A stretch of 64,000 nucleotides of DNA from Colwellia sp. 1_MG-2023 (GCF_030546755.1 NZ_JAUOPE010000003.1:295829-359828), one strand, 5' to 3'; shown: positions 34,601 through 46,670, counted from the first letter of the stretch. Translations and numbers: made by a program. The notes: generated by a model not told the origin, from the sequence alone.

Positions 34601-35578
34601 GATACATTAGCGACATTGCATGACTTTACTGAAACAGTCATGGTTGGTGGCGCGTTCGCAAAAGATACCTTTGGTGTCAATTGGTGGGATGCTGGTCAAA
34701 CTGATGGCATGATCGCGTCTTCAGCACACGCTTTTGAATCTGATGTTGCTTACCAAACCCGTACTATTAATATTGGCTTTGATGGTGAGTTCACTATTCA
34801 ATGGTGGCATTTATATAACTTAGAAGCTGATTGGGATGGTGCTGCTGTTGAAATAAGTGTTAACGGTGGTGATTGGGTAGATGTTACTGAAATGGGCGGT
34901 CAGTTTTTAGGTGATGGCTATACAAATACCTTGTTAGATTACACAACGTCAGCTTTAGCTGATCGTAATGTTTTCTCAGGTATTAATTACGGCTGGGAAA
35001 CGCTTAGTTTTGGTGAAACTCTAAACGGTAACCAAGTACAATTACGTTTCCGTCAATCAACTGATGGCGCATTTATACCACCTGCATTTTCTGGATTTAA
35101 TGCAGGTTGGTATATCGATGATATGACCTTCACGAATACACAAAATAGTATTTTCTCTACAGTTGTAGCAGGTGATACCTTTGCTTGTGATAACCGTGCT
35201 CCAAACCTAGTAAGTATCAGTGATACCATTGCGGTTAATGAAGGTGGTGCAGTTAATTTATCAGTTGAAGGTAGCGATCCTAATGGTGATGCGTTAACTT
35301 ACAGCTGGTCACAAACTGGTGGTATTGAAGTTACTATAACTGGCGCAGATATGGCAGATATGTCATTTACCGCACCTGAAGTAACTGGAAATCAATCATT
35401 AGAGTTTACAGCAACTATCAATGATGGAACTGACAGTGTTAGTGAAACCGTCACAGTTAATGTGAAAGACACTACCGTTGTAAACGCCGGGCCAGTAACG
35501 GGTAATACCGGCGGTGGTTCAACAGGTTGGTTAAGCTTATTGTTACTACCATTAGCAATGTTACGTCGTCGTAAATAA
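31607..35578 (+). CDS. Secreted M36 (fungalysin-type) metalloprotease with PA domain and GlyGly-CTERM anchor
   Basis: A 1323-residue protease precursor. It has a signal peptide (ends LNAVAA), an N-terminal propeptide (to about 290), and a catalytic domain with zinc site HEWGH near residue 644 and the third ligand in GEGWGDFHA. A protease-associated insert (about 490-620; GKIAIIDRGACNFTQKVKNAQ) precedes the zinc site. A jelly-roll-like region and a PKD/cadherin-like domain (about 1198-1300) follow. It ends in GGGSTGWLSLLLL...RRRK, the GlyGly-CTERM signal processed by rhombosortase and type II secretion. Start ATG 31607 has GGGA 5 bases upstream; an earlier ATG at 31589 has none. Confidence 0.93.
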   Translation: MNFNKSIVATFVGAAISSVALNAVAADTHNMPMYKSFDNVLTKKQANRSNVATVSGMQNQFDAQLGKATFQWAQVNQSKPDLGAIAAEQQLAVAADFYLNKLIGQSSVKNSVVQTFLANQHDTGRGAKIAKYKQEVAGIEVFNREFNVMMDPQFNLVASSGYLADSASQHVSSVIKDLPNAFGDSSNAVNAAFAEMGGDAKTIKLVKQETIGSYEKFTADNLANGKQLIGSPRAKKVFFELKGNLIPAHYVELKTGNVDTVEADYYSYIVSAKTGEILFKKNLTSHAEDFNYRVYAEEGGRPWDSPHGNNIPQAEGAEYNAYLSAEYLMAPMVSLSSGPISTGDAWLADDATTTQGNNVSAYVDAIAPDGLTNGDYTAETTSDFTFDYSYDKEQAEYSLDNRKAAIVNLFYLNNYLHDDYYDHGFDEASGNAQNDNYGRGGEEGDALRAEVQDNSGFDNANMSTPADGSSPRMQMYLWETTQAVNGVDFGVTVSSHPELGVLDIIQFASFGPDVFEVSGDLVRIEDGTDPIRDGCEAAVNGAEIAGKIAIIDRGACNFTQKVKNAQDVGAIAVLIANNTDDGTPAPMGGADDTVTIPSMGINFSEGAAFYELLDANETVSISMFKNDLTRTFKASTWDNGIVAHEWGHYISNRLVGNSSGLSNFQGRAMGEGWGDFHALLLLSEEKDTAVLGNENYDGAYSSTSYVAPFTSGIRRAPYSTNMEINPLSFRHIESGMGADVGLPGTNVASPHAAGEVWAATLWDAFVALANDDSHSFVEAKNLMKDYLVAGYKMTPMAPTYTEARDAILAAAYANDVADYKLILAAFAKRGMGIGAISPDRSSVDNTGVVESFETDLSVFNVTSHSLNLDYEGMMTGYCSLDGILDKGETGTASFTVRNTGSKALSGVTGVIEVVSGHDVTFANDGVVTFGDVAILDSATSAPIEFTLNDAGTGDDLELKVTFPDLEDGALANDYNLGMIVNIDFEEIEFTNSTQVNSFDTLATLHDFTETVMVGGAFAKDTFGVNWWDAGQTDGMIASSAHAFESDVAYQTRTINIGFDGEFTIQWWHLYNLEADWDGAAVEISVNGGDWVDVTEMGGQFLGDGYTNTLLDYTTSALADRNVFSGINYGWETLSFGETLNGNQVQLRFRQSTDGAFIPPAFSGFNAGWYIDDMTFTNTQNSIFSTVVAGDTFACDNRAPNLVSISDTIAVNEGGAVNLSVEGSDPNGDALTYSWSQTGGIEVTITGADMADMSFTAPEVTGNQSLEFTATINDGTDSVSETVTVNVKDTTVVNAGPVTGNTGGGSTGWLSLLLLPLAMLRRRK

Positions 35579-35598
35579 ATAATTGCTAAGTTTTAATA

Positions 35599-35630
35599 AG
35601 GCTGGTTGATTTAACCAGCCTTTTTATTTT
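35599..35630 (+). terminator. Intrinsic terminator of the M36 protease gene
   Basis: A stem AAGGCTGGTT/AACCAGCCTT with a 5-base loop is followed by TTTTTATTTT. Confidence 0.92.
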
Positions 35631-35642
35631 CTGGAGAAAATT

Positions 35643-36197
35643 ATGAATTTAAAATTAACTGCTATTTTCGCTTCTACCTGTTGCTTACTATTAGCGTGTA
35701 ATAATCAAAGAGAAGATAGTCAGGAAGTCAATAAACCTATAGTAAAAGAAGAGCAAACTCTTAGTACGGAAATAGAAAAATCAGCCGATAAATCAGTACA
35801 AAATCATAAAGTGAATTTGAAAAATAAAAGCTTTAATGCGGATAAAGAACTTACTGATAAAACCTCAAAAAAAACATTATTAATTAATGGCGAAAAATTT
35901 ATTGTTCACGGCTTGGTTCTTGAAAAAGGTACAAAAGTGTTTAGCCCATCAATTCAACAAGTAGGAATTGTTAAAGGAAGCATTGTTGTCGTGACATCAA
36001 CCTTTGATATTGAGCAATTAACCGCAACCTATAAGATAAGTTCAATCTCTGAAATAGCAGCAAATACTTTTCGATTAATTCCTGATGATTCAGAAGATTT
36101 ATACCGTTTTTACCTTTCATTAAAAAATTCTCCTGAAATCAAGCAGGCAGAACTTTCGATAGACTACAGTAGATATCCACCTAAAGCGGCAAGCTAA
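35643..36197 (+). CDS. Lipoprotein of unknown function
   Basis: A 184-residue lipoprotein (lipobox LLAC, Cys19) with a long charged, low-complexity linker rich in Lys, Glu and Ser (about 20-80) and a small folded C-terminal domain (about 80-180; TLLINGEKFIVHGLVLEKGT...). The start is ATG 35643 with GGAGAAAA just upstream. No family is recognised. It follows the M36 protease gene but behind a terminator, so it has its own control or depends on read-through. Confidence 0.65.
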   Translation: MNLKLTAIFASTCCLLLACNNQREDSQEVNKPIVKEEQTLSTEIEKSADKSVQNHKVNLKNKSFNADKELTDKTSKKTLLINGEKFIVHGLVLEKGTKVFSPSIQQVGIVKGSIVVVTSTFDIEQLTATYKISSISEIAANTFRLIPDDSEDLYRFYLSLKNSPEIKQAELSIDYSRYPPKAAS

Positions 36198-36577
36198 TAA
36201 AAATTGTGCCATTTTCCGCATACAATTGAGTTAATGAGTTTTTGAATGAAGAGACTTTATGCGGAAAATGAGGTGCTATTGATGTTTCAATGGTTATTTA
36301 TCGTTGCGATTAATGACCGGTATTGTTTCTCAGGGTGACTGAATGTAAACAAGTACGTTTTCGGATAACTAGTGTAGATAAAATAAAAAGCTATAAATAA
36401 TCATTGCTTGCAGGTAATTAATGATGAATTAAAGCTTGTAATGCCAATGCATATCGACATGACTTATTACATTCACATGCGTTTTTAATACAACTTTTTT
36501 TAAAATTAACGTCACTATTAAATATAACAACAGCGGTTGTTTGTCATATTTAAGATTTTAATTTTAGGAGAGTAAGC
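36198..36577. other. Intergenic region with a 13-bp inverted repeat
   Basis: CATTTTCCGCATA at 36210-36222 and its exact complement at 36258-36270 are separated by 35 bases and could form a long hairpin or bound a short mobile-element relic. No coding frame is recognised. The DUF3718 promoter should lie in the last 100 bases. Confidence 0.55.
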
Positions 36578-36910
36578 ATGAATATTAAAAAAATTGTGAT
36601 AGCAGCATTAGTGATTACAGGTTTTTCAGTTCAAGCAAAAGCATCAGACTTAGTGGCAGCAGATCAATCGATAGCGACAGATTTGTGCTTAACTGCAGCT
36701 TCAGGAAATCGTGCAGCAATGGCGAATCAAATTAAAGCGTCAGGTAAGTCGCTTCAATTTATTGCGAAACATATCAATTGTAATGGTGAGAATATTTTAG
36801 CCTTCGTAGAACAACACGGTAAAAAATCTCAAAATATGTTGAAAGTTTTAGATAGAGCCACGCATGAGGTTTCGATAACCGATATAGCGAAAAACACCTT
36901 AAAACAATAG
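36578..36910 (+). CDS. DUF3718 family exported small protein
   Basis: A 110-residue protein with a signal peptide (VIAALVITGFSVQAKA) and a mature helical domain with two cysteines (DLCLTAASGN...HINCNGENILAFVEQ), the DUF3718 pattern found in Alteromonadales. The function is unknown. The ribosome site TAGGAGAG lies 7 bases before ATG. A single gene; a GTTAAC-containing hairpin at 36983-37016 follows. Confidence 0.8.
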   Translation: MNIKKIVIAALVITGFSVQAKASDLVAADQSIATDLCLTAASGNRAAMANQIKASGKSLQFIAKHINCNGENILAFVEQHGKKSQNMLKVLDRATHEVSITDIAKNTLKQ

Positions 36911-36982
36911 AGAGTAGTATTTAGAGTGAATGAACAGGTAGATTTATTTTCAATATCCTTCATGCGTGCAACGTGGAATAAG

Positions 36983-37016
36983 CCCGTTAACAGGCAATAC
37001 GTATTCTGTTAACGGG
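36983..37016. terminator. 11-bp hairpin between convergent genes
   Basis: CCCGTTAACAG and CTGTTAACGGG frame a 12-base loop that itself contains the palindrome AATACGTATT. It lies between the convergent DUF3718 and DUF1338 genes. There is no T-run on either side, so it may act as a mRNA 3'-end stabiliser more than as a classical terminator. Confidence 0.45.
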
Positions 37017-37044
37017 AAACTACTGCGATATATTGCGTAAATGA

Positions 37045-37845
37045 TTAAGCTGCTACGTTAGTACTTTCAAATATTTTGTCTGCAGAAGCGGCAACAAAAC
37101 CTGAGTATAACTCACCATTTTCTGCCGGATATCGTTTAGCAAACTCATAGAAACATGAAGGTATAGCAACAGTTTCATCTGAAAATTCAACCGTGGCTTT
37201 GTCGGCAATCGTTGAAGATTGTTCTAACTTAACTTCGCTATTTCCTTTTATCTCGCCGCCAGTGCTGTTTAAGGTGAACCCCGCAGATTTTAAGGTAATA
37301 TTAATGTCTTCAAGGTGGTCATAATTCGCTAAATGGTTAATGCTAACAGTAAAGTGATTAGCGCGATAACCCCATGCAGCAAGCCATGCTGCATATTCGC
37401 TTTCAGCAAGTAAAGTTTGATAGTCAACGTAACTTAATGGCCACTTTTTACCTGAAAATAAAAAGCTTGGATCAGCTATTACCGATTCATCAAGCGAGTC
37501 GACTAAATGATGAATAATCTTTTGTACTTCTGGCGAAAATTCTTCTACTAATAATTCGCTGATAAATACTTTAGGTAAAGTGCTATCACTATGTTCAAAA
37601 TGTTTGGCGTAAAGCTTTTTCGCTTCAAAATGATATTCACCACATTCTTTATAACCTAATGCAATTAAGTGTTGTGCCAGTTTGGCGATACCCACTTTTT
37701 CAATATTAAAGGTACGATAAGCAACGTGATCATTGATTAAATCGCTACCAGTACCAAGTAGTTGATGGATTTTCTCAGCTGATGGCGTAACTTCAAGGTA
37801 GTTTTGCCAAATGTTTTTAAAAAGTTCGATTACTTGAGTTTTCAT
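37045..37845 (-). CDS. DUF1338 domain protein (2-oxoadipate dioxygenase/decarboxylase-like)
   Basis: A 266-residue protein of the DUF1338 family, related to vicinal-oxygen-chelate enzymes such as HglS/YdcJ, which decarboxylate 2-oxoadipate to 2-hydroxyglutarate. Likely metal ligands are His39 in DHVAYRTFN, His181 in NHFTVSINHL-like and Glu near the end (FYEFAKRYP). The protein is shorter than HglS. It is the last gene of the ast cluster, 187 bases after astD, and in related marine bacteria accompanies it, suggesting a role in arginine or lysine catabolism (inference). Confidence 0.75.
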   Translation of the reverse strand: MKTQVIELFKNIWQNYLEVTPSAEKIHQLLGTGSDLINDHVAYRTFNIEKVGIAKLAQHLIALGYKECGEYHFEAKKLYAKHFEHSDSTLPKVFISELLVEEFSPEVQKIIHHLVDSLDESVIADPSFLFSGKKWPLSYVDYQTLLAESEYAAWLAAWGYRANHFTVSINHLANYDHLEDINITLKSAGFTLNSTGGEIKGNSEVKLEQSSTIADKATVEFSDETVAIPSCFYEFAKRYPAENGELYSGFVAASADKIFESTNVAA

Positions 37846-38032
37846 TGATTGTTCCTACGACAAAAAAATAAATAATTTATTGAGTTTATTTCAAGCAATG
37901 ATGAGTGCGAGCTATTTACTTAATGAGAAACAACGAGGACTAACCACTGCAAGCAATGGTTATATTTGATCTATGCTTTTAAAGAAGCTGGGTTTAATAC
38001 CAGCTACCTTAAGTTTTCTTAGCTTATACATA

Positions 38033-39577
<1,545 letters not shown>

Positions 39578-40594
39578 TTAATTTTTTATTAAGCGAATCC
39601 AATCACCTTCGGTGACATTAAGCGCATTTGCTGTTGCTAAGCTAATAACGGCTTGATTTGCCGTTTCTCTCAGTAATAATGACGCTTGAACCGCCCTGAA
39701 ATTAGCAACTTCTGTGTTACAAATAATGTAATTATCATCAGAGTTAACTTCGCCGATAAGTACTTGGCACTTATGACTTTCACTCACTGATTTTATCGAA
39801 TTAACGTTTGCTTCAACGGTTGGTCCACCGTCAAAAATATCAACATATCCTCGTCGACAAAAACCTTCAGCCTCTAATAAACGTAATGCAGGTACTGTTT
39901 TTTCATGAACTTTGTTGATCACTTGTTGCGCGTCTTTACTGAGTAAATTGACGTAAATAGGATGTTTTGGCATTAATTCTGCGATGAACACTTTTTTTCC
40001 TATTCCGGTCAAGTAATCCGCTGTAGGAAAGTCCATGGAGAAGAAATGTTCTTCAAGCCAATTCCAAAAAGGTGAACGGCCGTTTTCGTCTGACACGCCG
40101 CGCATTTCAGCAATCACGGTTTGTGAAAAGCGTGCTAAATGCTCGGCAATAAATAAAAATCGCATTCGAGATAAGAATCGACCATTATTATTTTTACGAT
40201 GACTCTGCGACAAGAACAAGGTGCAAATTTCAGAGGCGCCCGTATAGTCATTACATAAAGAGAGAGTTTCTACCGTGTTATAAATATTTAATTCGCGAGA
40301 GCTATGTACGACTTTACCTAAATGATAATGGTAAAATGCATCATCTAATCCTACTGCCGCTTCAATACCACTGGTACCGACAACTTCACCGGTTTCTGTA
40401 TCTTCCATGACGAAAAGGTAGCCCTCATTGCCAGGCGCTTTTACGTCTTTATTGAAAGATTCTTCTGCACGTTGAATGCGTTGTGTTAATAATTCTTCAT
40501 TGACCGGTAGTGATGTAAAACCGTGTCCTGATTCTATTGCAATACGGTGTAAAGCATCGTAATCGCTAAGTTGAATAGGGCGTATAATAACCAT
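39578..40594 (-). CDS. astA: Arginine N-succinyltransferase
   Basis: The first enzyme of the AST pathway: transfers succinyl from succinyl-CoA to the alpha-amino group of arginine. The 338 residues match AstA family length and pattern (VIIRPIQLSDYDALHRIAIESGHGFTSLP at the start, ending DWIRLIKN). The GNAT-like fold carries the catalytic His/Glu region around FDGGPTVEANV. It lies 78 bases after the aminotransferase gene and is cotranscribed with it. Confidence 0.95.
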   Translation of the reverse strand: MVIIRPIQLSDYDALHRIAIESGHGFTSLPVNEELLTQRIQRAEESFNKDVKAPGNEGYLFVMEDTETGEVVGTSGIEAAVGLDDAFYHYHLGKVVHSSRELNIYNTVETLSLCNDYTGASEICTLFLSQSHRKNNNGRFLSRMRFLFIAEHLARFSQTVIAEMRGVSDENGRSPFWNWLEEHFFSMDFPTADYLTGIGKKVFIAELMPKHPIYVNLLSKDAQQVINKVHEKTVPALRLLEAEGFCRRGYVDIFDGGPTVEANVNSIKSVSESHKCQVLIGEVNSDDNYIICNTEVANFRAVQASLLLRETANQAVISLATANALNVTEGDWIRLIKN

Positions 40595-40672
40595 AAAAAG
40601 TATCTCAATGATGATAAATGACGCTCAAGAATCATTTCACTTGAGCGTTACAGGAATACTACTTATTGAAAA

Positions 40673-42247
<1,575 letters not shown>

Positions 42248-43393
42248 CTATTTAAAGTTGAGTTTTATGTGATCAATATCTGCTTTCTTTAAAATTGCGA
42301 CTTCTTTTGTCGTGACATTGGCTGCACTGAGTAGCGCTTTTGCTTCATCATTTTCAATTAAGCCTTCCTTCGCTAAACTTCTAAAGGCTACATAGGCTTT
42401 GGCTTTTACTACAATTTGGGCAACAGGTGACATTTTGTCAAAATCTGCAGTATAGGCTAAATCAAATAAAGGTTCGGTAATCGCTAAGCGATCAAAACGC
42501 ATTAATTCAACTAAGTCGGCGGCAATTTGAGTATTTCTTGTGATCAATTGATCAAGTAAAAGCTGCGGCGATATTTCAAATTCAACTAACACATCATGTA
42601 AACGTTTATCACGAGCATCGTAGGCTGCCTTTAGCTCTTGCTTATATAAATCATTGTAAGTTTGCATAAAGCAACGAGTGACGGCTAATAAACCTATGTT
42701 ACTGAGCATTCCAGCAGAAAACGCAGTGAATGGATCTATCTCTTGTTGTTCAGCTAATTTTTGTGAAGCTAAAGCGATAGATAAAGCGTCATTCCATAAT
42801 TTTCTTTTCATTAACGCAAAGGGCGCTGTGCTGGGCGGTAGCCAATGTTTTAACATAAACGTTGGCATCACTAACTTTAAATTTTCAAGCCCGACATAGG
42901 TTAACGCAAGATTAGGATCGTTCACTTGCACATCAGCACGTTTACGATATTGTGGTTTGTTAACTAAGGTTATTAATTCGTCTGCGAGCCACGGAAGCGA
43001 TTTTACTAAAGGAGAAATACGTTTTATTGAGGCAGCTCTTACCGATAAAATTTCCATAATATCTGGAGCGGCATCTTCAATGTGCAGAATATTTGCGTAA
43101 AGGTTTTCTTTATTATCAAATTCGTTATTCACTTTTGCGGTTACTTGAGCGAAAAACTTTGCCATCATTTGCGTTTTAAAATGTGACTTGCCGTGTTCTT
43201 TAATAATACGCGCTTCATTTGCTTGTTCTTCAACGTCTAAAAGTTCTCGACGACGATTTTCTTGCTCACTGTTTTGCTTGGCAATGACTGAAGTAGGATT
43301 ATCTTTATTCTCTGCAAACTCTTTCCCAAGTGTGAGACAAATTGCACGGTGATAAATTGGTGAAACTGTGTCGTTATCGTCAAATATTTGCAT
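42248..43393 (-). CDS. HDOD domain signalling protein
   Basis: A 381-residue protein. The HDOD domain (about 110-320; AAPDIMEILSVRAASIKRIS... FSAGMLSNIGLLAVTRCF) is related to HD phosphohydrolases but lacks the metal-binding histidines, so it is a signalling or scaffolding domain rather than an enzyme. A charged Gln/Glu-rich coiled N-terminus (residues 25-90) precedes it. No receiver or GGDEF domain is attached. It is on the minus strand between the ast operon and pabA, without evident functional link. Confidence 0.8.
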   Translation of the reverse strand: MQIFDDNDTVSPIYHRAICLTLGKEFAENKDNPTSVIAKQNSEQENRRRELLDVEEQANEARIIKEHGKSHFKTQMMAKFFAQVTAKVNNEFDNKENLYANILHIEDAAPDIMEILSVRAASIKRISPLVKSLPWLADELITLVNKPQYRKRADVQVNDPNLALTYVGLENLKLVMPTFMLKHWLPPSTAPFALMKRKLWNDALSIALASQKLAEQQEIDPFTAFSAGMLSNIGLLAVTRCFMQTYNDLYKQELKAAYDARDKRLHDVLVEFEISPQLLLDQLITRNTQIAADLVELMRFDRLAITEPLFDLAYTADFDKMSPVAQIVVKAKAYVAFRSLAKEGLIENDEAKALLSAANVTTKEVAILKKADIDHIKLNFK

Positions 43394-43462
43394 TGGCTCT
43401 TAAGAATGGTTAGTAAAAGTTAACGTCATAGAAAGTATCGGCAAAAAAAACTTATTCATTAA

Positions 43463-44062
43463 TTATCTTGATATTACATTAGCATACCGACAAATAAAAT
43501 TTTTTAATAATTGGCTGCCTTGTTCAGTTAATACTGATTCTGGATGAAACTGAACACTCGCTATGGCAAGTTTTTTATGCTCTATCGCCATTATTTCGTC
43601 TATTTCTTTATGCTTATTTTCAGTCCAAGCGGTAATGGTTAACTCATTTGGAAAATGTTGCTGATCGACAATTAAAGAATGATAACGGGTAACGGTTAAT
43701 GGATTATCTAACTTGGTAAATAAACCTTGTCCATTATGAACAATTTGGCTGATTTTACCATGCATAACTTTTCGAGCTTTTTTTATTTTAGCGCCAAAGT
43801 GTTGTGCAATACATTGATGGCCTAAACAAACACCTAAAATAGGTATATCGCCAGCAAACTTTTGGATGATTTGTAACGAAATGCCGGCATGATCAGGATC
43901 CCCAGGACCCGGTGAAATTACAATCATTTTAGGCGCTAATTTTTCAATAGCATCTAAAGTAATTTTATCATTACGGTGTACTTCAACCTGTTGTCCGAGC
44001 GCTCGAAAATAATGCACTAAATTAAAAGTGAACGAGTCATAGTTGTCGATCATTAATAACAC
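43463..44062 (-). CDS. pabA: Aminodeoxychorismate/anthranilate synthase amidotransferase component
   Basis: A class I glutamine amidotransferase of 199 residues that supplies ammonia to PabB (folate) or TrpE (tryptophan). The triad is present: Cys in GVCLGHQCIAQ, His and Glu in VQFHPES. The opening LLMIDNYDSFTFNLVHYF is usual for PabA/TrpG. No trpE or pabB is adjacent and it lies alone, as pabA usually does in gammaproteobacteria, so it is called pabA; dual use is possible. Confidence 0.9.
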   Translation of the reverse strand: MLLMIDNYDSFTFNLVHYFRALGQQVEVHRNDKITLDAIEKLAPKMIVISPGPGDPDHAGISLQIIQKFAGDIPILGVCLGHQCIAQHFGAKIKKARKVMHGKISQIVHNGQGLFTKLDNPLTVTRYHSLIVDQQHFPNELTITAWTENKHKEIDEIMAIEHKKLAIASVQFHPESVLTEQGSQLLKNFICRYANVISR

Positions 44063-44191
44063 AAAAGAACCTATTGCAGAATGCTGTGGAAAACGCGGCT
44101 ATTCTAATCGCTGATTATCAACAATTCACGTTTTATTTTATGTAATGGTCATCCCTGTTGTTTTTCTTGCCGGTAAATTTTATTAAAAACG

Positions 44192-45175
44192 TTATTTTGA
44201 CTGTTGAAACTTCAAGTGAAAAGCATGTAACTGAGCTTGGGCTTGCGATAAAGTAGCCGGCATAAATCTGACTTTTTCACCTGGGCGTTTTTGACTTAAT
44301 CGAAATAAATCGGTTTGTATTACTGTGCCTAACGTTGGATAGCCACCAATGGTTTGTCGTTCTTTCATTAATACTATGGGCTGTCCATCATGTGGTAATT
44401 GTATGGTGCCATAATTTATCGGTTTTGACAGAGTGGTTGCAACGTTATCTAACTTAAGTGCATCACCAGTTAAACGATAACCCATACGATTACTCACAGG
44501 TGTAATGACATAATCTTGCGCAAGAAATTGTTGGGTAACATCTGTATTTAACAAGTGCCAAAGCTGGCTTGGCAAAAAGCGTAAGGTAAGTTGCTCTAAT
44601 TGATGAAAATTATCATTGAGAAGGCTTTTTGTTAGTAAACTTTCACTGCAGGTCGTTTCATGAGGCTGAAAAGAAAGCTCACTACCTGCTTTTAATGATG
44701 CTTCGGTAAAGCCTAACGATTGCTCATTGCCTGTTTGAGAAACACTGTTAAGCCATTTTTTAGCATAAAAGCCTCCTTTAATCGCTAGGTAACTATGCAG
44801 TTGTGTTTTCGGTAATCCTAAATGCAGCTCATCACCTTGCGATAAAGTAAAAACTTGATTGTTTTTAACGACAAACTGCTCGCCATTTTTGAGTGAAACC
44901 TGCGCTTGGCAATCAGCGCCGGTAATCACTAATTGACAGCTGGCATTAGCGACTAAAGAACATTGCCCTAATGTTATTTCTAAAGCTGTTGAAGAGGGCA
45001 TGTTATTGAGTGATTTATCTTTAGTTAATGTATTGCCAATAAGCATATTCGCTAATAAATAACTATATTCATCTGCTGCGCCACTGCCACTAAAGCCAAG
45101 ATGTTGGGCAGTATTTCTCCCTAAATCTTGAAAAGTAGCATTGCCCTTTAATCGACTAATAGTGAGTGATGGCAT
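44192..45175 (-). CDS. pxpC: 5-oxoprolinase subunit PxpC
   Basis: One of three subunits of the prokaryotic ATP-dependent 5-oxoprolinase, which opens pyroglutamate to glutamate. The 327-residue protein is of the KipA / biotin-dependent carboxyltransferase-like family, with GFSGSGAADEYSYLLANMLIGN near the start and LKERQTIGGYPTLGTV-like (MKERQTIGGYPTLGTV) near the end. It overlaps pxpB by one base, so the subunits are translationally coupled. Confidence 0.92.
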   Translation of the reverse strand: MPSLTISRLKGNATFQDLGRNTAQHLGFSGSGAADEYSYLLANMLIGNTLTKDKSLNNMPSSTALEITLGQCSLVANASCQLVITGADCQAQVSLKNGEQFVVKNNQVFTLSQGDELHLGLPKTQLHSYLAIKGGFYAKKWLNSVSQTGNEQSLGFTEASLKAGSELSFQPHETTCSESLLTKSLLNDNFHQLEQLTLRFLPSQLWHLLNTDVTQQFLAQDYVITPVSNRMGYRLTGDALKLDNVATTLSKPINYGTIQLPHDGQPIVLMKERQTIGGYPTLGTVIQTDLFRLSQKRPGEKVRFMPATLSQAQAQLHAFHLKFQQSK

Positions 45176-45906
45176 TAATGCTTTTCCTCAGTAAAAGGAG
45201 GTTTTCCTGCTAACTCAAGGTAGGTTGCTTTATCAATTTCGGTAAATTTCACCTGTTGGCCAACTTGAATTAAAGGAGTAAATGCCTCCTTGTTTTGTTG
45301 ATAAAGATCTACAGGCGTTTGGCCAATAATATGCCAGCCACCGGGACTTGAATTAGGGTAAACCGCTGTTTGTTGTTCGGCAATGGCGACTGCACCTTTA
45401 GGGACTTGTAACCTTGGCGTTGCTTTTCTGGGTAACACGAGTTGTTCATTTAAGGTTCCCAAATAGCAAAAACCGGGCGTGAAACCTAATGCGTAAGATC
45501 GATATACTTGTTGACTGTGTAGTGTGATAATTTCCTTTAAGGAAAGTTGACACTGTTTAGCGACGTTAGATAAATCCCACCCTGCCTCTTCACCATAATA
45601 AACCGGTATTTCAATAGTTAAAGATTTTTCTTGTACTGCTTTGTTGGTATTGATAACAAGTTCAATACAATCGCTAATGCGTTTTTTTAATTGCTGAAAA
45701 CTGATTTTATTAAAGTAATAATAAATCATGATCGAGTTGTAGCTAGCAATTGACTCAAATACGACAGGGTCGCTAACGTTATTCAATTCAGTGTTTAACA
45801 GGGATAAAGTTTTTAAAATTTGCTGATGTTGATTAGGACAAATTTTTTCTGGCCACGTGATCAACACACTATTTTCACTACTAGGGTGAATAATAATATT
45901 ATTCAT
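45175..45906 (-). CDS. pxpB: 5-oxoprolinase subunit PxpB
   Basis: A 243-residue KipI-family subunit with the motif YALGFTPGFCYLGTL and RLQVPKGAVAIAEQQTAVYPNSSPGGW in segments (cofactor-less cyclophilin-like fold). It overlaps pxpA by 8 bases at its start and pxpC by 1 base at its end. Pyroglutamate forms spontaneously from glutamine and N-terminal Gln peptides, so the operon fits the protein-degrading lifestyle suggested by other genes here. Confidence 0.93.
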   Translation of the reverse strand: MNNIIIHPSSENSVLITWPEKICPNQHQQILKTLSLLNTELNNVSDPVVFESIASYNSIMIYYYFNKISFQQLKKRISDCIELVINTNKAVQEKSLTIEIPVYYGEEAGWDLSNVAKQCQLSLKEIITLHSQQVYRSYALGFTPGFCYLGTLNEQLVLPRKATPRLQVPKGAVAIAEQQTAVYPNSSPGGWHIIGQTPVDLYQQNKEAFTPLIQVGQQVKFTEIDKATYLELAGKPPFTEEKH

Positions 45907-46627
45907 TGAGCAAGTTTCTTAGCGCACTAATTAGGGCAAGTGCCGCGTCATTGTCACCGTGCACGCATAAGCTATCGACATGTAAGTTTAGTTTTCTGCC
46001 ATCTATACTGGTTAACTGTTGATGTTTTATCAATTGTGTTATTTGAGCAATCACTGAATATTGATGATGCAAAACTGCGCCGGCTTGTGAACGTGGTACT
46101 AATAAGCCATTGGCTTGATAAGCTCTATCGGCAAACGCTTCAAATATTAGAGAAATACCATATTTCTTAGCTATTTTTTGATAATGCTTAGTATCGGGTA
46201 AAGCTTGGATCATTAAAGGGAGTTTTTCTGCACTTTGTGAAAGAGTATGACAGACGGTTTCAAAGATAGAGAACTTTTGCATCATGTCATTATATAAAGC
46301 GCCATGGGGCTTTATATAACTTAATTGGGTATTGTGTTGGTTACATATTTCACTTAGGTTATTGATTTGCTGTGTTAAACTCGATTGCAATTCGGCTGCT
46401 TCAATTGCCATCGACAGACGACCAAAGTTTTCTCGATCTGGATAACTCGGATGAGCGCCAATCATGACACGATATTTTTTGGCTAGCTTTACAGTAGTGA
46501 CCATACTTTGATAATCGCCAGCATGTCCACCACACGCAATATTGGCTTGATCTATCAATGGCATAATTAACGCGTCATTATTTTCGACGCCGGTTAATTC
46601 ACCTAAATCACAATTTAACTTTAACAT
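45899..46627 (-). CDS. pxpA: 5-oxoprolinase subunit PxpA
   Basis: A 242-residue LamB/YcsF family subunit, first gene of pxpABC. It shows LNCDLGE at the N-terminus, ANIACGGHAGDYQSM, IGAHPSYPDRENFGR, IKPHGALYND and HGDNDAA near the C-terminus, all typical of PxpA. The start ATG at 46625-46627 lies 43 bases downstream of the MOSC-protein stop on the same strand, so the four genes may share a transcript. Confidence 0.94.
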   Translation of the reverse strand: MLKLNCDLGELTGVENNDALIMPLIDQANIACGGHAGDYQSMVTTVKLAKKYRVMIGAHPSYPDRENFGRLSMAIEAAELQSSLTQQINNLSEICNQHNTQLSYIKPHGALYNDMMQKFSIFETVCHTLSQSAEKLPLMIQALPDTKHYQKIAKKYGISLIFEAFADRAYQANGLLVPRSQAGAVLHHQYSVIAQITQLIKHQQLTSIDGRKLNLHVDSLCVHGDNDAALALISALRNLLNE

Positions 46628-46670
46628 GAAGATGCCACTTTTATTTTCAGCTTAAAGATTAACTAAATGA

